From the NCBI GenBank assembly GCA_963719005.1, contig CAVRAR010000004.1, positions 62,001 to 126,000 on the forward strand: a DNA stretch of 64,000 bases, in the 5' to 3' direction. This DNA comes from G963675935 sp963719005. GTDB taxonomy: Bacteria > Planctomycetota > Planctomycetia > Pirellulales > Thermoguttaceae. Position 1 is the first letter of the stretch; every line of letters begins with the position of its first letter. Shown piece by piece: positions 10,365-18,715 of this stretch. Under the pieces are notes generated by a model. The model saw only the letters and a list, made by a program, of their open reading frames with translations. It was not told where the DNA came from and made no database searches. The translations under genes and the position numbers were made by a program.

Positions 10365-11935
10365 TTGGAAATGGAAATTCTCGGTCGCCTGGGTTAGAAT
10401 CTTCCCCCAGACGAGGAGAATTTCATGAGTGGACAACGACGACATTTCGGCACGGACCAGAAGGCTGCCATTCTCAAGAGGTATCTGGTCGATAAAGTGC
10501 CCATCTCGGACCTCTGCGACGAGTACGGCATCAAGCCGAACCAAATCTACGCCTGGCAGAAAATCCTGTTCGACAACGCGCCGGCCGCCTTTCACCCGGT
10601 CGCCAAACGCGAGGCCAGGAGGCTTTCCGCCCAGGAGGAGGAAGTCGCCCGACTGCGGGCCAAGCTCGTTCAGAAGAACGAGGTCATCTCCGAACTGATG
10701 GAGGAGAACGTCCGCGCAAAAAGAGAATGGGGAACTCTAAACGGACGTTGGGTTCCCCACGACACTCGCGATGAAGTGGTCGATTACGTGCGCCGTTGGA
10801 ACGAGCGCACGGAGATTCCCGCCAGAAAGTTCGTGGCTTGGCTGGGCATTGGCCAGAGCAAGTTCCACGACTGGAAGGATCGCTACGGCAAGCGGAACGA
10901 ACACAACGGTTGGGTGCCGCGTGACTGGTGGCTCGAAGATTGGGAGAAGCAGGCCATCATCCGCTTCTCCTTCGAGTATCCACTGGAAGGCTACCGACGA
11001 TTGGCGTTCATGATGCTCGACCGCGACGTGGTGGCCGTCAGTCCGTCGAGCGTATATCGCGTGTTGAAAACGGCGGGCCGCATCGGACGATCGACGAACA
11101 AGCCATCGAAGAAAGGCACGGGCTTCCAACAGCCGCAAACACCGCATGAACACTGGCATATCGACATCAGCTACCTCAACATCCACGGCACGTTTTACTA
11201 CCTGACGACGATCCTCGACGGCTACAGCCGCTACACCGTGCATTGGGAGATTCGCCGCTCGATGACCGAGCAAGATGAACTGACGATCCTGCAACGCGCG
11301 CGGGAGAAGTTCCCCAAGGAGACGCCGCGGATCATCAGCGACAACGGCTCGCAGTTCTTGGCAAAAGACTTCAAGGAGTTCATCCGCATCTGTGGGATGA
11401 CGCACGTGCGCACCAGCCCGTACTATCCACAGAGCAACGGCAAACTGGAGCGATTCCACGGGAGCATCAAGGGCGAGTGCCTGCGGCCGGGCACGCCGAT
11501 CTCGCTGGAGGATGCCATCCGCATTGTGGCTCGTTACGTGGAGCACTACAACGAGGTGCGATTGCACAGCGCGATTGGCTATGTGGCGCCGGCGGACAAA
11601 TTGGCGGGCCGTGAGGCGGAGATCTTCGCAGCCCGCGATCGCAAACTGACGGAGGCCCGCGAGCGTAGAAAGGAGCAGCGAGAGGCGGCCCGTTTGCGGA
11701 CGGTTGCCTGATCGAAGGAAGGACGTTACGATGAGAGACGACCTGGGCGGAGGATAGGGCTCCGGTGGGAACCGACCCGAGCGCCGCCCCAGGGGTTGTG
11801 AGCGAGGTCCGGGCGGTGGTTCTGCTGCCGCCCACCTCCCTCGCTTACAACACCAAAGCGAAAAATCCAAGCACTACCAACCAACTTCAACACCCGGACG
11901 ATCCTAGCAAGCCAATCGAAGTTTCCATTTCACGC
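10365..11935 (+). mobile_element. IS3-like insertion sequence with 8-bp direct repeat
   Basis: Imperfect terminal inverted repeats begin TTGGAAATGGAAATTCTCGG at 10365 and, on the opposite strand, GCGTGAAATGGAAACTTCGA at 11935, sharing a core GAAATGGAAA and weaker similarity over about 36 bases. The direct repeat TGAACCAA flanks the element (10357-10364 and 11936-11943). It contains one transposase. An 8-bp duplication is longer than usual for IS3 (3-5 bp), so either the family is divergent or the ends need refining by a few bases. Confidence 0.8.
10425..11711 (+). CDS. IS3-like transposase, OrfA-OrfB in one frame
   Basis: The 428-residue protein has an N-terminal helix-turn-helix part (RRHFGTDQKAAILKRYL, about 6-50), a coiled region with EEEVARLRAKLVQKNEVISE (71-90), an HTH_21-like segment around YPLEGYRRLAFMM, and an rve integrase core. 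Catalytic residues are D247 (HWHIDISY), D306 (IISDNGSQF) and E342 (NGKLERFHG); D306 and E342 are separated by 35 residues, the DD(35)E spacing of IS3. Most IS3 members make OrfAB by frameshifting; here both are fused in one frame. It appears intact. Confidence 0.92.
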   Translation: MSGQRRHFGTDQKAAILKRYLVDKVPISDLCDEYGIKPNQIYAWQKILFDNAPAAFHPVAKREARRLSAQEEEVARLRAKLVQKNEVISELMEENVRAKREWGTLNGRWVPHDTRDEVVDYVRRWNERTEIPARKFVAWLGIGQSKFHDWKDRYGKRNEHNGWVPRDWWLEDWEKQAIIRFSFEYPLEGYRRLAFMMLDRDVVAVSPSSVYRVLKTAGRIGRSTNKPSKKGTGFQQPQTPHEHWHIDISYLNIHGTFYYLTTILDGYSRYTVHWEIRRSMTEQDELTILQRAREKFPKETPRIISDNGSQFLAKDFKEFIRICGMTHVRTSPYYPQSNGKLERFHGSIKGECLRPGTPISLEDAIRIVARYVEHYNEVRLHSAIGYVAPADKLAGREAEIFAARDRKLTEARERRKEQREAARLRTVA

Positions 11936-12269
11936 TGAACCAAGACACTCGATCGACCGCTTCACCTTTTTGGAATCCGAATCGCTTTGCCAGCGTTTGA
12001 ACTACGTGGACCGCCCACAGCAAAGAAAAGACCGGGAAAGGTAATAAAGTCCGCCGATTGGTCGGTCGAGGTGAAAGTGGAGTCCTTCTTTCCCGACCCG
12101 ACGAAATTGTACCTGGAAGCGACAGGCCAGTGGCAGGAGGAAACACCAAAATCGTGGAGCGAGACGTCGATAACGGACGCCGTCGGGCACTTAGCCACGG
12201 TGTCGGAGTACATGAAAGAACACCTGATTCCGTTCTTGACAACTGAACCAGAAAGTGGAGGAGCGTAAT

Positions 12270-12545
12270 ATGACGCCAGCCTGCGATACAGCCCTGAATC
12301 CGTTTATCGGCAGTGAGTGCGGTGAACGAGGCAAGGTCGTTGTGCGTGACAGCGCTGTGTTTACGCCACTCAAGGTTCTCACCATTGTCCCAAAACAGCG
12401 TCCACTCGTGGGCGATTGGCCCATTGTGGTACAACAGCAACATGACACAACCGATGCAGAAGATATTGCGGCTTTGCGGGCATCACTAAACAATCCAGGG
12501 GATGATATCGATTTTGAGACCGTTCGACGGGAATTGGACCTCTAA
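12270..12545 (+). CDS. putative antitoxin preceding a RelE-family toxin
   Basis: A 91-residue protein starts at ATG 12270 behind a good ribosome-binding site (GTGGAGGAGCG), two bases after the previous stop. Its C-terminal half (DAEDIAALRASLNNPGDDIDFETVRRELDL pattern: acidic, ending in ELDL) is like the toxin-wrapping tail of RelB/Phd-type antitoxins, and it lies 23 bases before the toxin. The N-terminal half (TPACDTALNPFIGSECG) matches no DNA-binding fold I recognise and could be out of frame. The role rests mainly on position. Confidence 0.5.
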   Translation: MTPACDTALNPFIGSECGERGKVVVRDSAVFTPLKVLTIVPKQRPLVGDWPIVVQQQHDTTDAEDIAALRASLNNPGDDIDFETVRRELDL

Positions 12546-12568
12546 CCATCGAATTATGGGTCACGTCT

Positions 12569-12862
12569 GTGACGGAACCAAAAATCAACCGTGTTGACTA
12601 TACGGTAAACGTGACGTCCGCTGCACACCGAGACTTCGAATCCTTGGTAAAGAAGATCAGCAAGAAACCGAGAAAGCGAATCGGACAAAAGATTCGCGGT
12701 CTAGGTAGCGAACCCCGTCCCGTCGGGGCAGAGAAGTTAAGCCATAATGAATATCGCCTTCGGGACGGGAATTATCGCATCCTTTACGAAATCGACGACA
12801 AGTCCCGTACGGTCAGAGTTGGCCGGATTCGAGACCGAAGTGATGTCTATCGGAAGCGATGA
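12569..12862 (+). CDS. RelE/ParE-superfamily toxin
   Basis: The 97-residue protein starts at GTG 12569. The core VTSAAHRDFESLVKKISKK, followed by KIRGLGSEPRPVGAEKL and YRLRDGNYRILYEIDD with a final VRVGRIRDRSDVYR, is the standard RelE pattern, in which basic residues near the C-terminus (here R in RIRDRSDVYRKR) carry out ribosome-dependent mRNA cleavage. It forms an operon with the small upstream gene, its presumed antitoxin. Upstream genes are disrupted by an IS, so the module sits in an accessory patch. Confidence 0.9.
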   Translation: MTEPKINRVDYTVNVTSAAHRDFESLVKKISKKPRKRIGQKIRGLGSEPRPVGAEKLSHNEYRLRDGNYRILYEIDDKSRTVRVGRIRDRSDVYRKR

Positions 12863-12958
12863 GCGTTAGCGCCTCGAAAGCTCTTCTAGGATTGGCACCA
12901 CGTAGCAAAACCTCACGCACCACGTTAACGGCGTGAGCCGGGTTGTGCCCCCGACCGC

Positions 12959-14623
12959 TCATTTCCGATCCACTTCGGCAATCGTCGTCTCTCGCTCGTA
13001 ATCTTGCCACCATCGGGTGGCGTGCTCGCGGGTCCATAGATCGGCCGATTCGCACGCCGCCAGCGCCTCCTCAAGCTCGACCGCCGTTTGGTATCGATCG
13101 GCCGGGTTCTTTTCGAGACAGCGTAAGATCACGCCGTTTAGATCGGCGGGAATTTCGGGCCGCAGGCTTGCGGGCGGGACCACCGGATCGTGGGCGTGGG
13201 CGAAAATCACCTTCAACGCCGCATCGCCCTCGAACGGCGGATGGCCCGTCAGCAAGTAGTAACCGACCGCGCCGAGCGAATAGATGTCGCTCCGCCCGTC
13301 GGGATTGGCCTCGCCGAGGGCCTGTTCGGGCGACATGAACAACGGCGAGCCGGTGATCGTGCCTTCGGCCGTCAGATGGATCGGCTCTTCCTCCAGCAGC
13401 GGCTTGACCAGTCCGAAGTCGAGGAGCTTCGCCACGTCGTAAACGCCGCCGCGCTTGGCCGCGAAGATGTTGCCCGGCTTGATGTCGCGGTGGACCATGC
13501 CGGCGTCATGGGCCTCGGCCAGAGCGTCGCATGCCTGCCGCAACAGGTAGATCACTCGCTCCGGCGGCATCGGGCCGAAGCGGTCGATGATCTCGCCCAG
13601 ACACATGCCGGGCAGATATTCCATCACGTAATAGAACGTGCCGTCGGCGGTGCGGCCGTAGTCGAAAATCTCGACCGTGTTCCAGTGCGACAGCTTGGCC
13701 GTCGCGCGAACCTCGCGTTGGAAACGGGCGAGGTTCCGCGGATCGCCCGCCCTGTCGGGCCGAATCAGCTTCACGACGCAAGGGCGTTTGAGGAGTTGAT
13801 GCTCGGCCAAGTACACTTCGCCCATGCCCCCGGCGCCGATCCGCCGCGTAAGCTTGTATTGGCCGAACTGTCGAGCCACGAAGACGGCGCGGCGGAGCGA
13901 GCCGATCAATCCCACCGCCAGAACGCTCCCGCCACCGGCTACGCAGAACATCAAAACCAGCCCTACCGCTTCGTCCGCCGCCACGCACTGGCGCACCTGC
14001 GGATTGGCCCACATCATGCCGAATAGCAGCGCCAGGGGCATCAGCGCCATCAAGCCAACCGCCACGGTGGCCCTCCGCACGGTGTTCGGAATGAACAGAG
14101 CGTAGGTGTAGATCAAGACCAGCCAAAGTCCCGCCGGAAAATCGAGAACGCCTCGGCGGCAGGACGTGAGTGTAATGGAATACTGCATCGCCGCGAAGAA
14201 AACCGCCGGCAGCCCGAAAATCAGCCACTCCGACGTCCGCACCCACCAGGAAGGCAGCGGGCAGCGCCGGCACAGGCTGATGCCGACCCCGCCCAACACG
14301 ATCGTCGCCACCAGATGGAAACAAAACAGGAAGATGTGCGCCGGCTCGGAGATGTCGACGCGGAGGTAGTGCAGCACCAAAAAGGTGGCAAACGCGAAGA
14401 ACAACACCAAGGCCGCCATCCGCAGACGCGACTGCAGCAGTTCTCGGGTCTCGTGGGCAAGTTCCGGCGTGCTACCTTCGATCAGCGCGACGCCCGGCCG
14501 CCAGCTTTCCCCCTTCGAGACGCCGCCCTCCGACCATGTGGTATGCGACCCCGACGGCAAAACCGATTCCACCGTCGGATCGTCGGGCCGCACTACGCCG
14601 GGCTGTGTTGCATAATCGGGCAT
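12959..14623 (-). CDS. membrane-anchored serine/threonine protein kinase
   Basis: Starting at 14623 (MPDYATQPGVVRPDDP) the protein has 554 residues. An N-terminal region of about 65 residues is followed by six hydrophobic segments (about 67-240), then a Hanks-type kinase domain from about 256 to 525: glycine loop IGAGGMGEVYLAEH, K285 in VVKLI, HRDIKPGN with D380, LDFG with D402, and SPEQALGEANPDGRSDIYSLG. Planctomycetes have many such kinases; here the membrane part is N-terminal, unlike the usual PknB order, so the sensor would be upstream of the kinase. A longer ATG at 14743 adds only low-complexity residues. Target unknown. Confidence 0.92.
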   Translation of the reverse strand: MPDYATQPGVVRPDDPTVESVLPSGSHTTWSEGGVSKGESWRPGVALIEGSTPELAHETRELLQSRLRMAALVLFFAFATFLVLHYLRVDISEPAHIFLFCFHLVATIVLGGVGISLCRRCPLPSWWVRTSEWLIFGLPAVFFAAMQYSITLTSCRRGVLDFPAGLWLVLIYTYALFIPNTVRRATVAVGLMALMPLALLFGMMWANPQVRQCVAADEAVGLVLMFCVAGGGSVLAVGLIGSLRRAVFVARQFGQYKLTRRIGAGGMGEVYLAEHQLLKRPCVVKLIRPDRAGDPRNLARFQREVRATAKLSHWNTVEIFDYGRTADGTFYYVMEYLPGMCLGEIIDRFGPMPPERVIYLLRQACDALAEAHDAGMVHRDIKPGNIFAAKRGGVYDVAKLLDFGLVKPLLEEEPIHLTAEGTITGSPLFMSPEQALGEANPDGRSDIYSLGAVGYYLLTGHPPFEGDAALKVIFAHAHDPVVPPASLRPEIPADLNGVILRCLEKNPADRYQTAVELEEALAACESADLWTREHATRWWQDYERETTIAEVDRK

Positions 14624-14740
14624 GAAACAATCATATCCTAAAGCGGCCCGATGGGCGACAGGAGTCGCCGTCGAACCCCCAATGGGGCAGTTTCTCCGCT
14701 TGGAGGGACCATCACCGCCAAACCGACGAATCCTGGGTGG

Positions 14741-14750
14741 CACGCCACCC
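14741..14750. repeat. target-site duplication, left copy (ISAs1)
   Basis: CACGCCACCC immediately precedes the ISAs1 element and recurs exactly at 16012-16021 after it. A 10-bp duplication is within the normal 8-10 bp for this family. Confidence 0.92.
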
Positions 14751-16011
14751 CAGGGCTATTGCGCCATAATGGGTAATCTGGTATGGCTGGGCGATTGCGA
14801 GTTCCGTTGCTTGCCGAGAAACGGCAAGAGTGTGGAGATCGCCGTTGCCCAGGAGTTCATGTAATGTCCCCGATGAGACAGGCAAGGATTCAGGATCACT
14901 TTGCAGAACTTACGGATCCCCGTCGCCGCGAAGTGATTTACCCGCTGATGAATGTTGTTGTGATCGCCGTGTGTGCGGTCATTTGTGGGGCGGACGATTT
15001 TGTCGCCATTGCCGAGTTCGGCAAGATGAAACGCGAGTGGCTCGCTCGTTTTCTCGATTTGCGAAGTGGTATTCCGTCGCACGACCGCTTCAACGCGATT
15101 TTGGCGGCGATCAAACCGGCGGAGTTCGAGAAGTGCCTACTCAGTTGGATCACGGCGTTGCATGAAATCACCGACGGGCAAGTCATCGCCATCGATGGCA
15201 AGACGCTTCGTCGCAGCTTCGACGCGGCCAGTGGCAAGGCGGCAATCCACATGGTCAGCGCCTGGGCCACGGCCAATCACATCAGCCTGGGGCAAGTTGT
15301 CGTGGACGAGAAGAGCAACGAGATCACCGCCATCCCGAAACTGCTGCCAATGCTGGAGATTTCCGGCTGTTTGGTGACCATTGATGCCATGGGCTGCCAA
15401 ACGGAGATCGCAAAGGAAATCATCAACGCGGGAGCCGACTACGTCTTGGCCGTCAAGGGAAACCAGCCTACACTGCACCAAGGGATTAAGGCATTCTTCG
15501 ACGAGCATTTCGAGGACGGCTTTGCCCGCACCAAGGCACGTCGCCATGAAACGCGGGAGAAGGGGCATGGCCGCGAAGAGATGCGTTATTACGTTGTCTG
15601 TCCTGTACCGGAGAATCTACCCGACGGTTCGCGCTGGGCGAAACTGAAGGCCATCGGAATTGCCCTTAGCGAGACGCGACGCGACGGCAAACTGTGCAAC
15701 GAGGTGCGCTACTATATTCTCAGCCGGTATCTCTCGGGATGCGGCTTTGCCGAGGCGGTGCGCGACCACTGGGGCATTGAGAACCGTTTGCATTGGCAAC
15801 TCGACGTGACGTTTCAGGAAGACCAGTGCCGTGTTCGCAAAGGTCATGCGGATACGAATCTCAGTATCGTGCGACGCACGGCGCTCAGCCTGCTCAAGAA
15901 CGAATTGACACGCAAGGTAGGCGTCAAGAACAAACGCCTCGCGGCCGCCTTGGATGAAGCCTATCTGGAAAAAGTCCTTGTGGGAACATGACTTATGGTG
16001 CAATCGCCCTG
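14751..16011 (+). mobile_element. ISAs1-family insertion sequence, complete
   Basis: The element is 1261 bp. Its ends are CAGGGCTATTGCGCCATAA (14751-14769) and, reverse-complemented, CAGGGCGATTGCACCATAA (15993-16011), 17 of 19 identical. Exact 10-bp duplications flank it. It landed in a short dispersed repeat (GGGTGGCACGCCACCCCGGGCAGGCGAGACGCCTGCACC pattern, arms GGCAGGCG/CGCCTGC). The intact transposase and perfect duplication suggest recent insertion. Confidence 0.95.
14864..15991 (+). CDS. ISAs1-family transposase
   Basis: Starting at ATG 14864 (MSPMRQARIQDHFAELTDPR) the protein has 375 residues. It carries the DDE_Tnp_1-associated N-terminal domain (DPRRREVIYPLMNVVVIAVCAVICGADDF) and the DDE core: D in VIAIDGKTLRRS, D in LVTIDAMGCQTEIA, and E in DHWGIENRLHWQLDVTF. 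No disruption is visible, so it should be active. Confidence 0.95.
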   Translation: MSPMRQARIQDHFAELTDPRRREVIYPLMNVVVIAVCAVICGADDFVAIAEFGKMKREWLARFLDLRSGIPSHDRFNAILAAIKPAEFEKCLLSWITALHEITDGQVIAIDGKTLRRSFDAASGKAAIHMVSAWATANHISLGQVVVDEKSNEITAIPKLLPMLEISGCLVTIDAMGCQTEIAKEIINAGADYVLAVKGNQPTLHQGIKAFFDEHFEDGFARTKARRHETREKGHGREEMRYYVVCPVPENLPDGSRWAKLKAIGIALSETRRDGKLCNEVRYYILSRYLSGCGFAEAVRDHWGIENRLHWQLDVTFQEDQCRVRKGHADTNLSIVRRTALSLLKNELTRKVGVKNKRLAAALDEAYLEKVLVGT

Positions 16012-16050
16012 CACGCCACCCCGGGCAGGCGAGACGCCTGCACCACAATT
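16012..16050. repeat. target duplication, right copy, and remainder of the target repeat
   Basis: CACGCCACCC (16012-16021) is the right duplication. It runs into CGGGCAGGCGAGACGCCTGC, a hairpin-forming dispersed repeat that formed the insertion target together with GGGTGGCACGCC on the left. Confidence 0.8.
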
Positions 16051-16066
16051 CATCCGCCACGGCCGT

Positions 16067-16675
16067 TTACGTGCCCGGCTCTAGCATCTCGATCGACTCC
16101 GACACCCGATTGCCCTTGCGGTCTTCCAGATGCGAGTGGAACGGGCCGTCCTCGGGTTTCCAGTTCGCGGTCATTGCGGCCGTCAGCGTGCTCTTCGCCG
16201 TCAGTTTGACCTGCAACTTCGCCGCGGCGCCGTGTGCCCGCTCGATGACCCAGATGTAGCCCGAGGCGTTCGGCTGGCCTTGCACCTCGTAGTCGACGCT
16301 GAACATCATCACCAGCCCTACTTCGGGGTTGGTCTGCGCCAAAGCGACGCCGGTGGCAAGCTGGACCGAGTACTGCCGGGCTGCGGCTGCCGGCGGCGAC
16401 GGGCTAGGCGCTGTTGCCGGCGCCGCCGCAGGCTGGGCGGCCGGCTGAGGGGTCGCCGCCGCGCGTCGAGGCGGCGATGCGTCGCTGTTTACCTCGGTTG
16501 TGGGCGATGGCGGCGGCGGAGGGGGCGGAGGGGGTGGAGGAGGAGGCGGCGGTGGGATTGGCCGGCTGACCGAAGTGTTGGCCGGCGGCTTCGAATTCGA
16601 TGTCGAATCGTCGGAACAGCCCACGACTGCGAGAACTGCCACCGAGAAGATCGCCGCATGAAGCCATCGCAACAT
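16067..16675 (-). CDS. proline-rich putative lipoprotein
   Basis: The 202-residue product begins MLRWLHAAIFSVAVLAVVGC, a lipoprotein signal with VVGC as lipobox. A linker follows with 16 consecutive prolines (about residues 41-56), then an Ala/Pro-rich stretch (about 65-100), and a C-terminal globular domain (RQYSVQLATGVALAQTNPEVGLVMMFSVDYEV to the end) of beta-rich appearance that I do not recognise. The architecture suggests an outer-membrane-tethered domain held away by a stiff spacer. The next gene on this strand is rloB, 38 bases upstream, but a functional link is unlikely. Confidence 0.75.
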   Translation of the reverse strand: MLRWLHAAIFSVAVLAVVGCSDDSTSNSKPPANTSVSRPIPPPPPPPPPPPPPPPPSPTTEVNSDASPPRRAAATPQPAAQPAAAPATAPSPSPPAAAARQYSVQLATGVALAQTNPEVGLVMMFSVDYEVQGQPNASGYIWVIERAHGAAAKLQVKLTAKSTLTAAMTANWKPEDGPFHSHLEDRKGNRVSESIEMLEPGT

Positions 16676-16712
16676 GACTATCTCCCCAAATGGCGACATC
16701 GATCCGATTTCG

Positions 16713-17354
16713 TCAAACGCCGAGCAGTTTACCGACCAATACGTCTATTTCAGTCGAAGAATTGCTGTCAATGACGCTCCCGCCGGAATGGTGCTGCTCG
16801 CGCACCCATTTGGCATTTGCCATCGCTTGATCCAGCCGGTCGATGAGCCGGTAGTATATCTGGCCATCCGCTTTGTCGTAATCGGCGGAAAAGTGTTCCT
16901 TCCAGTGCTTGTTCAATCGTGCTACGACAGCATCGCCATGCAAGAACAGGTGCCCTGTCTTCTCGAAATGGGCCAACAGCCACACCTCAAATGCCGGATT
17001 CGAGAGGGCCGCCTGTATGTGGTTACTCTCCAACAATGTTAGTGCCGCCCGCATATCATTCAGGTCGTCGGGGTGCTCGACATCCATGATACACCAGACT
17101 TCATCGAACTCATCGCTCGCATTTTCCTTGCGTTCGACGGCGAGCTGCGCGACTTGTTGACGGGAGCCGCCCTTGCCCTTCTTCACCTTGATCCTGAAGT
17201 GTCTCTTGATAAGGTCTTCTTGCTTCAGACCATCGAAATAGTTCGGCTCGGTTTCTCGACCTTCACAAACGATCAAGACCGTGGTCCTCTCGGAGCGGTT
17301 GGGCCGTGGCGGCCGCGAGGGGCCGGAGCGTCTTCTGCCGTGTGGTCGCGTCAT
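16713..17354 (-). CDS. rloB: RloB-family protein (AbiL defence, TOPRIM-like nuclease subunit)
   Basis: From ATG 17354 the protein has 213 residues. A basic tail (TRPHGRRRSGPSRPPRPNR) precedes the RloB core: VLIVCEGRETEPNYF with E31, DEFDEVWCIMDVEHPDD with D91, SNPAFEVWLLAHF, and DKADGQIYYRLID. These are the acidic motifs of the TOPRIM-like fold shared with OLD nucleases. Its ATG overlaps the rloA stop (ATGA at 17351-17354), so the two are translationally coupled. RloAB-type pairs correspond to AbiL abortive infection; the ATPase is thought to sense phage and unleash the nuclease-like partner. The trigger here is unknown. Confidence 0.88.
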   Translation of the reverse strand: MTRPHGRRRSGPSRPPRPNRSERTTVLIVCEGRETEPNYFDGLKQEDLIKRHFRIKVKKGKGGSRQQVAQLAVERKENASDEFDEVWCIMDVEHPDDLNDMRAALTLLESNHIQAALSNPAFEVWLLAHFEKTGHLFLHGDAVVARLNKHWKEHFSADYDKADGQIYYRLIDRLDQAMANAKWVREQHHSGGSVIDSNSSTEIDVLVGKLLGV

Positions 17355-18715
17355 GGCGTGCCGATGTCTTCGAGCGAGGGACCGAACGAGGGAACGCCGC
17401 CGTAGCGGCCCGCCAGATAGTGCTTCTCGAAAAGATCGTCTTTCCGCGGCTTCGATTTGTCCGACTTGATCTCGGCCAGCGAAAACAGTTCCGTGCCGCC
17501 GCGAGCGTTCTTCTCGGTCAGCCAAATCTCATCGCGACGAAACAGCGCCGGCGTCATCAGATTCGTATCGTGTGTGGCGAAAACCAACTGCGCCCCCTTC
17601 GGATTCATCTCCGCACTCTGGAACATTTCCACCAGCTTATACGTCAAGTGCGGATGCATGCTGCAATCGAGCTCATCGACAACGAGCAAATCCCCACGAT
17701 CAAGAGCTTCAAGAATCGGCCCGAGGATTCCCAGAAAACGCTGCGTGCCGTTTGACTCATCGTCCGTAAGCGAGAACTCCGCAATCTCGTCCGAGTCAGG
17801 AATGCGATGGAGCGTCTGGATTGACAGCATGTTATTGGCATCCATGCTAAGGGGCCAAAGCTTGCCAGTTTCAGCAGCGGTGGTGCCCTCCGCCAGAATT
17901 GAGAATTGTTCGGCCATAGCGGACATAACTGATGCAAGTGAGTTCGTTGCCTTGGGATCCTTAAGTCGTGTGTCTTTCTTAACGGCGAGCCCAACAATCC
18001 CAACATCAGCATCCCGAACTAGCTTCCCAACACTAAGAAGGAAGGCATGATCATTCGCCAAACGGTTTGCGGTGTGCTGCATTCGCATGAAATGCGGCGA
18101 AGCAAGGCTCAGATTCCAGAGTCGGCCAGTAAACCATGAGAACAGTTGCTTGACGCCATCAACATTCATCTCTGCCGCGCGGGAAAGGAACAGTCCGTTG
18201 TCGCGGGTCTTTTCGGTGACATCTCTTGCACTCTTGAGATGGCCGCGCAGGATCCAATTCGTCTTTCCAGTCGACGGGTCAAAACGACGGAACAACGGAT
18301 TCGTCGCCCGTGCGCCGTTTCGCGTGATATAAAGCCATTCGTCGTGAACTCGTTCTTTCGTCGTGGAAAAACCGTATTGATACTCCGTGTCATTGAGCAA
18401 GATACGAATATCGAATGAACACGGCGTTCCGGCTCGGGCTTTGTCCAGGCGAAAGCAGTTGGCTCCTTGGATTGGATCGCCGAGAGTCATCTTGGTTGCT
18501 GAAGCTCTTACAAATCCCACCATGAAGCTCAATGCCTTCAAGAGATTGCTCTTGCCGGAGGCATTTGCGCCGTAGATGGCGGCGGTTTTCAAGAGGGAAA
18601 ACCGGCCGCGATCGACAACATGCTCGGGATGGGCGTTGTCCTTGACCGCTTCCATCGAAAGTGTCTGCTCGTCGGCAAACGAACGGTAGTTTTCGACCGA
18701 AAAGCTTATGAGCAT
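17351..18715 (-). CDS. rloA: RloA-family AAA ATPase (AbiL defence)
   Basis: The 454-residue protein has the ABC/SMC-like ATPase layout of RloA: MLISFSVENYRSF, Walker A GANASGKSN (residues 49-57), Walker B LLVVDELDCSMHPHL, a signature-like segment DDESNGTQRFLG, and the H-loop FATHDTNLM near the C-terminus. It lacks its own TOPRIM domain, which instead is supplied by the coupled downstream RloB. A PrrC/RloC anticodon nuclease domain is absent. No restriction-modification genes lie nearby, so the pair stands alone. Confidence 0.88.
   Translation of the reverse strand: MLISFSVENYRSFADEQTLSMEAVKDNAHPEHVVDRGRFSLLKTAAIYGANASGKSNLLKALSFMVGFVRASATKMTLGDPIQGANCFRLDKARAGTPCSFDIRILLNDTEYQYGFSTTKERVHDEWLYITRNGARATNPLFRRFDPSTGKTNWILRGHLKSARDVTEKTRDNGLFLSRAAEMNVDGVKQLFSWFTGRLWNLSLASPHFMRMQHTANRLANDHAFLLSVGKLVRDADVGIVGLAVKKDTRLKDPKATNSLASVMSAMAEQFSILAEGTTAAETGKLWPLSMDANNMLSIQTLHRIPDSDEIAEFSLTDDESNGTQRFLGILGPILEALDRGDLLVVDELDCSMHPHLTYKLVEMFQSAEMNPKGAQLVFATHDTNLMTPALFRRDEIWLTEKNARGGTELFSLAEIKSDKSKPRKDDLFEKHYLAGRYGGVPSFGPSLEDIGTP

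Larger units (their letters stand above)
9886..12268 (+). pseudogene. hypothetical gene split by an IS3-like element
   Basis: The 5' part (9886-10356) encodes 157 residues beginning MSSAEHEPTHLPEAECSLQP; the 3' part resumes after the IS at about 11939 with TKTLDRPLHLFGIRIALPAF and ends at 12268. Removing the IS and one copy of the 8-bp duplication TGAACCAA joins the halves in the same frame, giving a protein of about 267 residues apart from an in-frame TGA at 10357-10359. That TGA lies in the duplication, so it predates the insertion or is a sequencing error. Size and the C-terminal pattern (VEVKVESFF..PTKLYLEATGQW) recall TIGR04255-type proteins, but this is a weak guess. The gene runs into a putative antitoxin/toxin pair (stop 12268, next ATG 12270). 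Confidence 0.7.

Noticed and set aside
16713..18715. Assignment of the ATPase/TOPRIM pair as PARIS (AriA/AriB)
   Set aside because: The partner has RloB motifs (CEGRETEPNYF, SNPAFEVWLL) rather than the DUF4435 pattern of AriB.
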